Positions 7,098-14,476 of a DNA stretch of 32,294 nucleotides are shown here, piece by piece. Every line of letters starts with the position of its first letter. The first letter of the stretch is position 1. The DNA lies in assembly GCA_903884065.1 (NCBI GenBank), contig CAISDL010000026.1, positions 1 to 32,294 of the forward strand, in the 5' to 3' direction. The position numbers were made by a program, and so were the translations under genes. The notes under the pieces were generated by a model. The model saw nothing but the letters and a program-made list of their open reading frames with translations, was not told the DNA's origin and ran no database searches. The stretch comes from an uncultured Actinomycetes bacterium (GTDB lineage: Bacteria; Actinomycetota; Actinomycetes; Mycobacteriales; Mycobacteriaceae).

Positions 7098-8141
7098 TCA
7101 CGGCCGCGGCGTGTTGTCGAGACTCACGGTGCCGATCGTGGGGGCATCGACCGGTTGCGTGGTCCAGGAGCCGATACGCCGGGCGGTGCTCCACGCCGCC
7201 CAGGCCAGCGCCGCGACGAGTGCTTCGTCTGTCGTCAGCAGCTGTCGTGCGGCCGCGACGTCGGCGTCGGTGACCTGATGCGGTGCGAGGCTTGTCAGTA
7301 GGGCGAGCCGCGTCGACGGTCGGAGCTCATCGGGTAGGTGGTCGGTGTATTCGGTGGTCCAGCTGCTGCTGAGGGGTTTGGGTTCGCCGTGCCAGGCGTG
7401 CAGGGCGTGCTGAACGGCGGCCCGGCTGGATTCGGCCAGATGGTCGGCGTTGTCCAGGCAGTCGGTCATTGCCGCGAAGGCGCGGGCGATCGGCGGGTTG
7501 GCGGCCGCCCAGGCGAGATCGGAGGGTAGGGGGCTCTGTGGAAGCCGTTCGACGGACAGTCCCGGCGGGTGGGTGCGGCGGGCGGTCCGGGCCAGCGCGC
7601 GGCCGGCGGCGCGGCGCAGCAATGACTGGGTTCGCGGCCCGCCGGGCAGGAAGGTTTCGTCGAGAAGGACCAGGACCATTCGGGCGGTGAAGTGGAATGC
7701 CGTTGCGGTGCCGATACATTCGGGGGCTTCGGGGTGCCCGAAGGGTGGCGGGGGGCCTGAGGGGGCGGCCGTCCCACGTGCCCAGGCAACCAGCGGCGCG
7801 TTCTCGCCGACCGGATCGTCATCGGCGAGGATCGCTGCAGCGGTGCCGGCGTTGCCGGTCGCGTAGAGCATGGTGGTGTGTGCGTCGCCGCACCACGGGC
7901 AGCGCAGGCCTGCCGACACCGACGCTGCGATCGTCTCCTTGCGCGCGCGGGGGACTTCACCGGCGAGCAGTGCCTCGCGCAGGACCGCCCATCCCGCGGC
8001 CAGCAGGCCTTCGTGCGGGGACCACATCATCACCGGCTCGGGTAGGCGGCCGAAGTCCCGGCCGGCCTCGGCATAGATTTCGGCGACGGTCCCGGAGGCC
8101 TTGCGCGGGTCGACTGCCTGGATGTGGTTGATGAATTTCAT
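7098..8141 (-). CDS. AhpD/carboxymuconolactone decarboxylase-like protein
   Basis: 347 residues. The first 120 resemble the AhpD/CMD fold, with the peroxidase-type motif E-x11-C-x2-C-x3-H visible as Glu69, Cys81, Cys84, His88 (KETIAASVSAGLRCPWCGDAH). The cysteine pair suggests thiol-dependent peroxidase or disulfide activity. The remaining 220 residues are a second helical half with EGLL-like repeats of the same fold lacking a second cysteine pair; double-domain CMD proteins are common in actinobacteria. It is last in a three-gene operon: the ATG at 8141 overlaps the TetR stop by ATGA. The substrate is unknown. It converges on tniQ with 85 bases between. Confidence 0.75.
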   Translation of the reverse strand: MKFINHIQAVDPRKASGTVAEIYAEAGRDFGRLPEPVMMWSPHEGLLAAGWAVLREALLAGEVPRARKETIAASVSAGLRCPWCGDAHTTMLYATGNAGTAAAILADDDPVGENAPLVAWARGTAAPSGPPPPFGHPEAPECIGTATAFHFTARMVLVLLDETFLPGGPRTQSLLRRAAGRALARTARRTHPPGLSVERLPQSPLPSDLAWAAANPPIARAFAAMTDCLDNADHLAESSRAAVQHALHAWHGEPKPLSSSWTTEYTDHLPDELRPSTRLALLTSLAPHQVTDADVAAARQLLTTDEALVAALAWAAWSTARRIGSWTTQPVDAPTIGTVSLDNTPRP

Positions 8142-8770
8142 CGGGGGTCCCTTTCGTTGGTCCCGCTGGACGTTGCCCCGGCGATAGTCAGGGCTGCCTC
8201 GATCGCTGCACGGCCGCGGTCACCCGCGCCCTGATCGTCGAGAAGCTGTCGGGCCCAATTGACTTCCATCGCATAGGCGTGCAGTTGAAAAGCCAGCTGG
8301 GCAGGGTCGACATCCTCGCGCAGCTGGCCCAGCTCTCTGGCCGCCTCGATCTCGGCGACGATCGCGGCGATTCCCGCACCCACGACCTCGGCGACCCGGT
8401 CACGGACCGGCCCGGGGCGGGAATCCATGTCCGCGGACGCCGCGGCGAAGAAGCATCCTCCCGGAAAGGTGTCGCCCTCCAAATACCGGATCCAGTAGCT
8501 CATCAGGGCCCGTAGCCGATCCAGCCCCGGCTCCGCCGACAACGCGGGCTGATACACGTCGCGTGCGAAGATGCCCGCCGCAGCGTCGACGGCGGCCAAC
8601 TGCAGCCGCTCCTTGGCGCCGAAGTGGCGGAACAGACCGGACTTGCTCATCCCGAGTTGATCGGCCAGAACTCCGATCGACAAGCCCGACAGACCTGTCA
8701 CCGACGCGGTGTCCATCGCGGCGCGCAGGATCTGCTCGCGCGTCTGCCGGCCGGATGCCGCGCTAGGCAT
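8138..8770 (-). CDS. TetR-family transcriptional regulator
   Basis: 210 residues. N-terminal HTH: TREQILRAAMDTASVTGLSG, then SIGVLADQLGMSKSGLFRHFGAKE, a textbook TetR DNA-binding region (about 9-55). The rest is the helical ligand-binding and dimer domain (YWIRYLEGDTFPGGCFFAAAS resembles the YcdC/TetR C-terminal domain). Start ATG 8770 lies 8 bases inside the end of the upstream oxidoreductase gene, and the stop overlaps the AhpD-like gene, so all three are co-transcribed. It probably represses its own operon through the palindrome at 9656-9675. Confidence 0.88.
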   Translation of the reverse strand: MPSAASGRQTREQILRAAMDTASVTGLSGLSIGVLADQLGMSKSGLFRHFGAKERLQLAAVDAAAGIFARDVYQPALSAEPGLDRLRALMSYWIRYLEGDTFPGGCFFAAASADMDSRPGPVRDRVAEVVGAGIAAIVAEIEAARELGQLREDVDPAQLAFQLHAYAMEVNWARQLLDDQGAGDRGRAAIEAALTIAGATSSGTNERDPR

Positions 8771-9638
8771 TGACCGCACCGCATTCACGCGACATCGCCC
8801 CAGCCGCGAAGGCGGTGACCAGCGGCGCGTAGCGATCAAGGGCCGCCAATACGTCATCGGCCCCGGCGGAGGGAAGGGCCAGCACCACCTCGTCAACGCC
8901 GGCCGCCCGGTAGGCCTCCAGGGTGGCGCGATCACCGGAGGAGGAATACACGCAGACCTGAGCTGTTGCCGGGTCCCGGTCAGCCCGCTCAAAGGCCGCG
9001 TGCAACGCCGGTAGAGCCGACAGGATGTCGCTGTGGCCCTCGATCGGTTGCCAGCCATCGCCGTGGTGGGCGATCACGTCGAACGCCGCTGAACTGCGGC
9101 GGCAGCCGAAGAGCACCGGGACCGAATTGACGGGCTTGGGCCAGGCCCACGACGGCGGCACCGCCGCGTAGGAACCGCTGTAGGCGGCCGGCTCACTGGC
9201 CCAGAGCACTCGCATCGCGGCGAGTCTGTCCACCGCCACGGCGATGCGGTCGGCGAAGGGCACTCCGTGGTCGGCCAGTTCCTCGACGTTCCAACCGAAT
9301 CCCACGCCGAGAACAAAGCGGCCGTTCGACAGGTGGTCGATTGACGCGACCTGTTTGGCCAGCAGGATCGGATCGTGCACTCCGACCAGGCAGGCGCCGG
9401 TCCCGACCCGCAACGTCGTGGTCACCGCTGCGGCGGCCGCGAGCGCGACGAACGGGTCGTAGCACCGCAGGTACCAGTCCGGCAGTTCGCCGCCTGGCCA
9501 CGGCGTCTGCCTGCTGGTCGGCACATGGGTCTTCTCCGGCACGAACAGCCCGTCGAAGCCGCGTTGCTCGGCCCACACCGCCACCGACTGCGGCGGGGGC
9601 GTCCGGTCGGTCACGAACTGCATCAGTGAGATACGCAC
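8763..9638 (-). CDS. LLM-class F420-dependent oxidoreductase
   Basis: 291 residues, TIM-barrel luciferase-like monooxygenase family, of the mycobacterial F420-dependent subgroup. Seen: RGFDGLFVPEKTH (strand with the usual Glu/His pocket), LRVGTGACLVGVHDPILLAKQVASIDHLSNGRFVLGVGFGWNVEE, the most conserved block of the family (about 75-120), and HHGDGWQPI later. Such enzymes use reduced F420 or FMN to reduce or oxidise small organic substrates; the substrate cannot be told. First gene of the LLM-tetR-ahpD-like operon. ATG 9638 is preceded by GGAGGCCC, a good ribosome site about 10 bases upstream. Confidence 0.87.
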   Translation of the reverse strand: MRISLMQFVTDRTPPPQSVAVWAEQRGFDGLFVPEKTHVPTSRQTPWPGGELPDWYLRCYDPFVALAAAAAVTTTLRVGTGACLVGVHDPILLAKQVASIDHLSNGRFVLGVGFGWNVEELADHGVPFADRIAVAVDRLAAMRVLWASEPAAYSGSYAAVPPSWAWPKPVNSVPVLFGCRRSSAAFDVIAHHGDGWQPIEGHSDILSALPALHAAFERADRDPATAQVCVYSSSGDRATLEAYRAAGVDEVVLALPSAGADDVLAALDRYAPLVTAFAAGAMSRECGAVNA

Positions 9639-9655
9639 TCTGAAGGGCCTCCGAT

Positions 9656-9675
9656 AAGCATGAACGATCGTGCTT
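9656..9675. promoter_or_regulatory. Candidate TetR operator upstream of the LLM operon
   Basis: AAGCATGAAC/GATCGTGCTT is an imperfect palindrome: 8 of 10 positions match between half-sites. It lies 18-37 bases before the LLM start and just downstream of the predicted promoter, where a bound TetR dimer would block transcription. Size and position suit a TetR-family site; binding by the encoded regulator is inferred. Confidence 0.5.
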
Positions 9676-9682
9676 TATGTAA

Positions 9683-9710
9683 AAGCTACCTGTAGCGGTC
9701 CGAATGTCAA
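9683..9710 (-). promoter_or_regulatory. Candidate promoter of the LLM-tetR-ahpD-like operon
   Basis: On the minus strand a perfect TTGACA (9710-9705) is followed, after 16 bases, by TAGCTT (9688-9683), a TAnnnT-type -10. The expected transcription start is about 9676, at the edge of the palindrome 9656-9675. Confidence 0.4.
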
Positions 9711-10094
9711 GAACGGAGCTCTTGGTCAGCGCGGCCAGGCTTGGGAAAGCTGACACCGGGGCGTTCTCATCGAGCCGCTGGGAACCGAGGCGTATGAGGT
9801 TGCCCTAGCCGAAGGCGTTGCACTCAGCACGCACAGCAGAGGCCATCGCGTTCGCCCGCTATACCCCCATCCGGACTCAAACGGGCCCCTGCGGGCACAA
9901 GAGGGAACCCAAGGGCAGCAACCGGAACTTCAAACCCGTCGCGGTGCTTCAGCAACCCCAAATGGGCGATGGGCGAGGCCACAGACCGAATACCAGAGAC
10001 GTTTTGTCGCTATTGCTGTTAAGAACGGGCGTAAGGGAAAATTGGCCCAGACGGCGGCACCAAGGGCTCCCGGGGAAGGCATTGAACACCGGAA
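9711..10094. other. Intergenic stretch without a supportable gene
   Basis: Between the LLM promoter and the first small HTH gene there are nearly 400 bases. A plus-strand frame is open through it, but its only usable start is a TTG at 9818 with no ribosome site, and the predicted protein has no recognisable features. I see no tRNA, inverted terminal repeat or copy of the tRNA-Pro 3' end here. It may hold the promoter of the excisionase/integrase operon, the left border of that module, or the lost left end of the transposon. Confidence 0.4.
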
Positions 10095-10361
10095 ATGAAC
10101 CCAATCATCAAGGACCGATGCAAGCATCTGGCGGACAGCGATACCTTCCTCACTCGCGATCAACTCGCCCTGCGCTATCACGTCACTCGGAAGACAGTGG
10201 CAAACTGGGTTTCGAGGGGTTACGGGCCTCCCTGCGAACGGGTGGGCAAGCAACCGCTGTACCGACTTTGCTGCGTCAGAGACTGGGAAAACCGCAACTT
10301 CGGCTTCCCCGGAGAAGGCGGCAATTCCCGTCCCGCCCACGCGGGGAAGGTGCCGCGATGA
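10095..10361 (+). CDS. Small helix-turn-helix protein, excisionase-like
   Basis: 88 residues. FLTRDQLALRYHVTRKTVANWVSRGYGPPCERVGKQPLYRL (about 18-58) is a MerR/excisionase-type HTH: a short recognition helix followed by a wing that ends in a tyrosine-arginine turn. Proteins of this shape next to actinobacterial integrases act as excisionases or as regulators of excision; which one is not decidable here. The C-terminal 30 residues look disordered. The stop overlaps the next gene's ATG (ATGA at 10358-10361), so it forms an operon with it and with the integrase. Confidence 0.6.
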   Translation: MNPIIKDRCKHLADSDTFLTRDQLALRYHVTRKTVANWVSRGYGPPCERVGKQPLYRLCCVRDWENRNFGFPGEGGNSRPAHAGKVPR

Positions 10362-10666
10362 AACATGACGACAACCCCGATATGTCGACCGTGTGCGTTG
10401 GTCTGCAGGAACTGACGGCGTCGGTAACCCCAATCTCCCCCGCCGCGAGTCGGCCGATATCCCAATTCACGGTCGACGCCTTCTACACGACCGAGGAAAT
10501 GGCCAAGATCCTCAGGGTCGACCCGTCAACGCTTCGCCGCTGGCGGCGACTCACGAAACCCAAGGGGCCAACAGCCACCCCAATCTCGGAACGAACCTGG
10601 CGCTACTATCACGCCGATTTTGCGGAATGGTTGAACAGGCGCCGCAATCCGGTCGGGGCCGCCTGA
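10358..10666 (+). CDS. xis: Excisionase-like helix-turn-helix protein
   Basis: 102 residues. FYTTEEMAKILRVDPSTLRRWRRL then ERTWRYYHADFAEWLNRR (about 43-97) is the standard HTH_17 recombination directionality domain: helix-turn-helix, basic wing and a closing aspartate-rich helix. The N-terminal 40 residues have no features. ATG 10358 follows GGGGAAGG, a strong ribosome site, and gives overlaps on both sides (ATGA with the upstream gene, TGATG with the integrase). The frame is open far upstream, but I reject that extension because it would run through the whole preceding small gene. Role inferred: directs the integrase toward excision. Confidence 0.75.
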   Translation: MKHDDNPDMSTVCVGLQELTASVTPISPAASRPISQFTVDAFYTTEEMAKILRVDPSTLRRWRRLTKPKGPTATPISERTWRYYHADFAEWLNRRRNPVGAA

Positions 10667-11901
10667 TGTCAGACATGATCAACCTTCCCGTCGCGATTTC
10701 GTTGTCCTCGGACATCGAGGTCCGCGATGGTCTGGCTGATGCGTACCGGGCGCGAGTCCGATGGACTGATCCCCACACCAAGAAGCGGAAGTCGATCTCG
10801 GAAACCTTCGCCACACGAGGTGAGGCTGAGGAATGGATCGGCACCGCCCAGGGCGCGGCGTGCCGAGGCGTTGATCCCCACGTCGCAGCAATGACCGTCG
10901 CGGAGTACGGCACTGCCAACATGAAATTGGCGTTGCGTGGAATCGCGCGGAAGACAACCGATCCCTATCTTGCCGGTTGGCGCAAGCGGGTTGTCCCCGT
11001 TCTGGGCCACCTGCCGCTGACGATGGTCAGCAATGGAATCGTCGACCGGGCAATCAAGGCGTGGATTTCCGACGGCGCGAGTCGGTCGACCGTGAAGAAC
11101 TCTCTCGCGGTCTTGGTTCTGGTGATGGAGCAGGCAGTCCGCGACGAGATCATCGAACGCAACCCGTCCCGAGTCTTCGGTTGGCAACGCCAGTACGAAT
11201 TGCTTGAAGATGAAGTCGACAATCCCCGCGCCCTTGCATTGGCCGACTTTCACGCTCTTGAGGCGCTGTCCGCCGCGCTTGTCGCGAAGTCGAATCCTTC
11301 GTATCAAGGGTGGGGTGACGCAGTCATCTTTGCGGCATGCACAGCCGCCCGGATCGGGGAAGTGTCCGGCTGTCTCGTCCGAGATATCAGCACCAAGGAC
11401 TGGATCTGGACGGTCCGTCGCCAAACCACGCCATCCCCCGGGGAACTGGCCGAAGGCCTGACGCGATCAACCGGCGGAGGGCTCGTCGATAAGGGCACCA
11501 AGGGACGCAGATCCCGTGTCATCCCGCTGATTCCCCAGGTTCACGACACAGTGATGCGTCGACTTAAAGCTGTAGGCAACAAACCCGACGCGCGTCTATT
11601 TACCGGGCCACGCGGTGGCCCCATCTCAACGGCCGGGCTTCGGCGGGCTACCCACTGGAACGATGTAGTCACTGCGCTCGGATATGAGTACCTGACACGC
11701 CACGGCCTTCGTCATACCGGCCTCACCTGGATGGCGGACAGCGGTGTCAAGCCTCACGTCCTGCAGAAGATCGCGGGCCACGGGAGCATCACCACGACCC
11801 AGCGCTACCTGCACCCGGATTACGAGACGATCGCCGAGGCCGGCGGATTGCTCTCGAACCACTTGAGCGAACGAAGCAGGCCGAACCTACGCTCGGTGTG
11901 A
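10666..11901 (+). CDS. int: Tyrosine site-specific integrase
   Basis: 411 residues. An N-terminal arm-binding domain (about 18-70; RVRWTDPHTKKRKSISETF), a SAM-like core-binding domain (about 77-170) and the catalytic domain with Arg229 (TAARIGEVSG), His346-x-x-Arg349 (RHGLRHTG), His372 (GHGS) and nucleophile Tyr381 (TTTQRYLHPD) are all present, so the enzyme looks intact. It integrates and excises a circular element at an attachment site. It lies about 130 bases from the 3' end of tRNA-Pro and reads towards it, the usual layout for phage or actinobacterial integrative elements. ATG 10666 overlaps the xis-like stop. No replication, transfer or phage structural genes are seen in the window. Confidence 0.92.
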   Translation: MSDMINLPVAISLSSDIEVRDGLADAYRARVRWTDPHTKKRKSISETFATRGEAEEWIGTAQGAACRGVDPHVAAMTVAEYGTANMKLALRGIARKTTDPYLAGWRKRVVPVLGHLPLTMVSNGIVDRAIKAWISDGASRSTVKNSLAVLVLVMEQAVRDEIIERNPSRVFGWQRQYELLEDEVDNPRALALADFHALEALSAALVAKSNPSYQGWGDAVIFAACTAARIGEVSGCLVRDISTKDWIWTVRRQTTPSPGELAEGLTRSTGGGLVDKGTKGRRSRVIPLIPQVHDTVMRRLKAVGNKPDARLFTGPRGGPISTAGLRRATHWNDVVTALGYEYLTRHGLRHTGLTWMADSGVKPHVLQKIAGHGSITTTQRYLHPDYETIAEAGGLLSNHLSERSRPNLRSV

Positions 11902-11974
11902 GTAGCCGAGTGCCGACCTCGGATTTAGCCTTCCGGGGCGTGCTGACGTCCGATTCGAGTTACCGAGACGAGAT

Positions 11975-11996
11975 TTGGTCCCAAATTGGTCCCAAA
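11975..11996 (+). repeat. Tandem 11-bp repeat TTGGTCCCAAA x2, possible integrase arm or core sites
   Basis: TTGGTCCCAAA occurs at 11975-11985 and 11986-11996, back to back. Each unit is nearly palindromic (TTTGG/CCAAA). Placement between the integrase stop and the tRNA, with an 11-bp (one helical turn) period, suits arm-type integrase sites, or sites for the excisionase-like proteins. Confidence 0.5.
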
Positions 11997-12032
11997 TGAC
12001 CGTCGAGGGCAAGACCAAAACCACCTCTGACC

Positions 12033-12109
<77 letters not shown>

Positions 12110-12188
12110 TTGCCGCCTACCGAAGAGGGCAGCAGGTCGAAAGCCTACCGCAGAGCCCGACTGTCCCGAACTCGGGCGCGCCCTACCG

Positions 12189-13022
12189 TCACACCGTCAG
12201 CAGCCGGTACAACCCGATCAACCCGACCACGACGATCACGGCCCGCAAAGCCGCGGGCGAGAGCCGCCGGCCGTAACGGGCACCCAGCCATCCCCCGACC
12301 AGGGATCCCATCGCGATCAGACCGGCGGCCTCCCAACTGATCCGGTCGAAGGCCACGAGGGTGTAACTGATCGCGGCGACAACGTTCACCAGCAGCGCCA
12401 GCAGGTTCTTCGCCGCATTCATCCGCTGCATGTCTTCCGGCAGCAGAGCGCCCATCACACCGATCAGGAGAATGCCCTGTGCGGCGGTGAAATAGCCCCC
12501 GTAGATGCCTACGGCGAAGGTGCCCAACAGTAGGGCCGCCATCCGAGCGAGTGAGACATGCTCAACCGAGCGACCCGCCACCTCGGCTCGTCGGCGCGCG
12601 TACGCCTGAATCCGCGGACCAGCCACCACCAGGATCAGCGCCAGCACCAGCAGCACCGGCACGATCCGGGTGAAGACCTTCTCCGGCAGGTGCAACAACA
12701 GGAAGGCGCCGATCGCCGCGCCACAGAGCGACGCCGGGATCTGCCATCTCAACCGCCGCCACTGGCCCGCCAGTTCCGAGCGGTACCCCCAGGTCCCGGA
12801 TACTCCGCCCGCGATCAAGCCGATGGCATTGGACATCGTGGCCGTCACAGGCGGGAAACCCAGAGTCACCAGGATCGGGAATGTCACCAGGGTGCCGGAG
12901 CCCACCAGGGTGTTGATCGCGCCTGCCCATACCGCGGCACAGACGATCACAATCATCTCGGCGACGGACACGTGACGAACTGTAACCACCGACGCCTCTA
13001 CATCGGAGGAGACCGCTGTCAA
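12189..13022 (-). CDS. TauE/SafE-type membrane transporter
   Basis: 277 residues, about eight hydrophobic helices. The family signature is clear: AGAINTLVGSGTLVTFPILVTLGFPPVTATMSNAIGL in the first half (about 34-70) and GIYGGYFTAAQGILLIGVMG in the second (about 172-191), giving the inverted two-half architecture. Members export sulfite, sulfoacetate or related organic anions, or act in uptake; the substrate is not given by sequence. The start at 13022 gives a 22-residue soluble lead; Met23 is an alternative start just before helix 1. It stands alone, divergent from the DUF222-HNH gene, with 93 bases between. Confidence 0.87.
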   Translation of the reverse strand: MTAVSSDVEASVVTVRHVSVAEMIVIVCAAVWAGAINTLVGSGTLVTFPILVTLGFPPVTATMSNAIGLIAGGVSGTWGYRSELAGQWRRLRWQIPASLCGAAIGAFLLLHLPEKVFTRIVPVLLVLALILVVAGPRIQAYARRRAEVAGRSVEHVSLARMAALLLGTFAVGIYGGYFTAAQGILLIGVMGALLPEDMQRMNAAKNLLALLVNVVAAISYTLVAFDRISWEAAGLIAMGSLVGGWLGARYGRRLSPAALRAVIVVVGLIGLYRLLTV

Positions 13023-13103
13023 GACCCGAAACCCGTTCTGTGGATTGAGCTTTCACCTGTGGATAACTCCAGCAGCTCCCGCCATGATGTCCGTGTCTCG
13101 TCC

Positions 13104-13125
13104 TATGATTCGAACATGTTTTCGA
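13104..13125 (+). promoter_or_regulatory. SOS (LexA) box and -10 overlapping a leaderless start codon
   Basis: TCGAACATGTTTTCGA at 13110-13125 matches the mycobacterial SOS box TCGAAC-N4-GTTCGA in all but one base. TATGAT at 13104-13109 is an excellent -10, placed so that transcription would begin at the A of ATG 13116. The start codon therefore lies inside the LexA site and the mRNA would have no leader. The same arrangement is known for 13E12-repeat genes of M. tuberculosis. Confidence 0.8.
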
Positions 13126-14465
13126 CCACGGTCGCCGGAGTCCTCTCCGCACTAGACGCCGCGGTCGAAGCGGTGGGGGCGTTGGACTGGGACTCACTAC
13201 CGGTCGTCGAGCGACTCGAGGCGCTCGAACATCTCGAGACTGCCCGGCGCAAGCAGATGGCCTGCTCGTACGACATCACGCAATCGCTGCATCGCAACAA
13301 CGACGGAACCGTCGGCCGGACACTGCCCAAAGTCATCGCCGACGTGCTGCGCATCACCCCGGCCGAGGCGCGCCGCCGATTGCGGGACGCCGCACAACTC
13401 GCGGGACGCACCAGCCTCACCGGACAGCCACTGCCGCCGGTGCTGCCGGCCACTGCCAAAGCATGGTCGGCTGGACTGCTCGACACCGATCACCTGCGCG
13501 CGATTCAGAGGTTCACCCGAGAACTACCCACCGGCCTGCCGATCACTCTGGCCGAACAGTCGGAGGCCTTCCTGGTGGAGAAAGCCGGCGAACTGCGGCC
13601 GGATCAACTCGAAAAGGTCGCCGACAAGTTGGCAGTCACCCTGAACCCGGACGGCACCTTCAGCGATGCGGAACGCGCGCTGCGCCGAGGCTTCGCCTGG
13701 TGCGGGCGGCAGGGGCCGGACGGGATGAGCATCGGACGCCTGGTCGCCACACCGCAACTGCGGGCCGAGATCGACGCCTGGCTGGCCAAGTTCGCCGCAC
13801 CGGGAATGTGCAATCCGGACGACCAAAGTCCCACTGTCACCGGCGAACCCACGCAGGACGTCATCAACCGAGACACCCGCAGCCACCACCAGCGCCAGCA
13901 TGACGCGCTCAGCGCCTTGGTGAGAGGGCAACTCGGCGACCCGAAGTTCGGCAAGCACAACGGGCTGCCGGTCACGATCATTGCGACGGCCACACTTGAG
14001 CAACTTCAGTCCCGCGCCGGTCACGCCGTCACTGCCAGCGGGACCTTGCTGCCCATCTCTGATCTGATCCGGATGGCCAGCCACGCCTACCACTACCTGG
14101 CGATTTTCCGGGATGCCGACGGACGGCCGCTATACCTAGGGCGAAGCAAGCGCATCGCCAGCGCTGACCAACGAATAGTCCTGCACGCCAAGGAGCGTGG
14201 CTGCAGCGCACCGGGATGCGATGTTCCCGGTTACCTGTCCGAGGTTCACCACGTCGACGAGTGGGCGGACGGCGGCCTGACCAACATCGACCTCTTGACA
14301 TTTGCGTGCAGGCCGCACCACCGGCTGATCAAACCCGGGGGTTGGCGGACACGAAAACGCAAAGACGGCAGGACTGAGTGGCTACCGCCACCGCAACTCC
14401 CCCTCCCGGGAGGCGTCAACAGCTTCCATCACCCAGAATGGTTGATACCCGGCGAGGAAAAATGA
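13116..14465 (+). CDS. DUF222 and HNH endonuclease domain protein (13E12 repeat family)
   Basis: 449 residues. The DUF222 region covers about 10-330 (RLEALEHLETARRKQMACSY; LRITPAEARRRLRDA; YLGRSKR just before the nuclease). The C-terminal HNH nuclease is visible as GCSAPGCDVPGYLSEVHHVDEWADGGLTN..FACRPHH: Cys363, Cys368, His378/His379, Asn390, Cys398, His401/His402. The function of these multicopy actinobacterial proteins is not settled; the nuclease fold and SOS control suggest a role after DNA damage or in mobility. ATG 13116 is fixed by the -10 and the SOS box. The frame is open upstream, but that part overlaps the TauE-type gene on the other strand and is not real. It converges on der with 11 bases between. 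Confidence 0.85.
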   Translation: MFSTTVAGVLSALDAAVEAVGALDWDSLPVVERLEALEHLETARRKQMACSYDITQSLHRNNDGTVGRTLPKVIADVLRITPAEARRRLRDAAQLAGRTSLTGQPLPPVLPATAKAWSAGLLDTDHLRAIQRFTRELPTGLPITLAEQSEAFLVEKAGELRPDQLEKVADKLAVTLNPDGTFSDAERALRRGFAWCGRQGPDGMSIGRLVATPQLRAEIDAWLAKFAAPGMCNPDDQSPTVTGEPTQDVINRDTRSHHQRQHDALSALVRGQLGDPKFGKHNGLPVTIIATATLEQLQSRAGHAVTASGTLLPISDLIRMASHAYHYLAIFRDADGRPLYLGRSKRIASADQRIVLHAKERGCSAPGCDVPGYLSEVHHVDEWADGGLTNIDLLTFACRPHHRLIKPGGWRTRKRKDGRTEWLPPPQLPLPGGVNSFHHPEWLIPGEEK

Positions 14466-14476
14466 TCGCCGAACCC

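Noticed and set aside
9818..10357. N-terminal extension of the xis-like frame starting at a TTG
   Set aside because: It would run through the whole upstream HTH gene, has no ribosome site and shows no domain. ATG 10358 has a strong site and overlaps both neighbours.
10366..10374. GACGACAAC, also seen just before the transposon end at 208-216
   Set aside because: No terminal ACA precedes it and it falls in the start of the xis-like gene; a nine-base match is expected by chance.
11881..11890. GAACCTAC as possible inverted copy of the transposon end
   Set aside because: It lies in the last codons of the intact integrase, is not followed by CA then ACAAC, and has no adjacent TTCATA-type repeats.
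11885..11926. Short CTCGG/CCGAG hairpins after the integrase stop as a terminator
   Set aside because: Stems of only five bases, competing pairings and no T tract.
217..12032. CRISPR array or CRISPR-associated targeting for the Tn7-like element
   Set aside because: No regularly spaced repeats and no Cas-like protein are present anywhere in the window.
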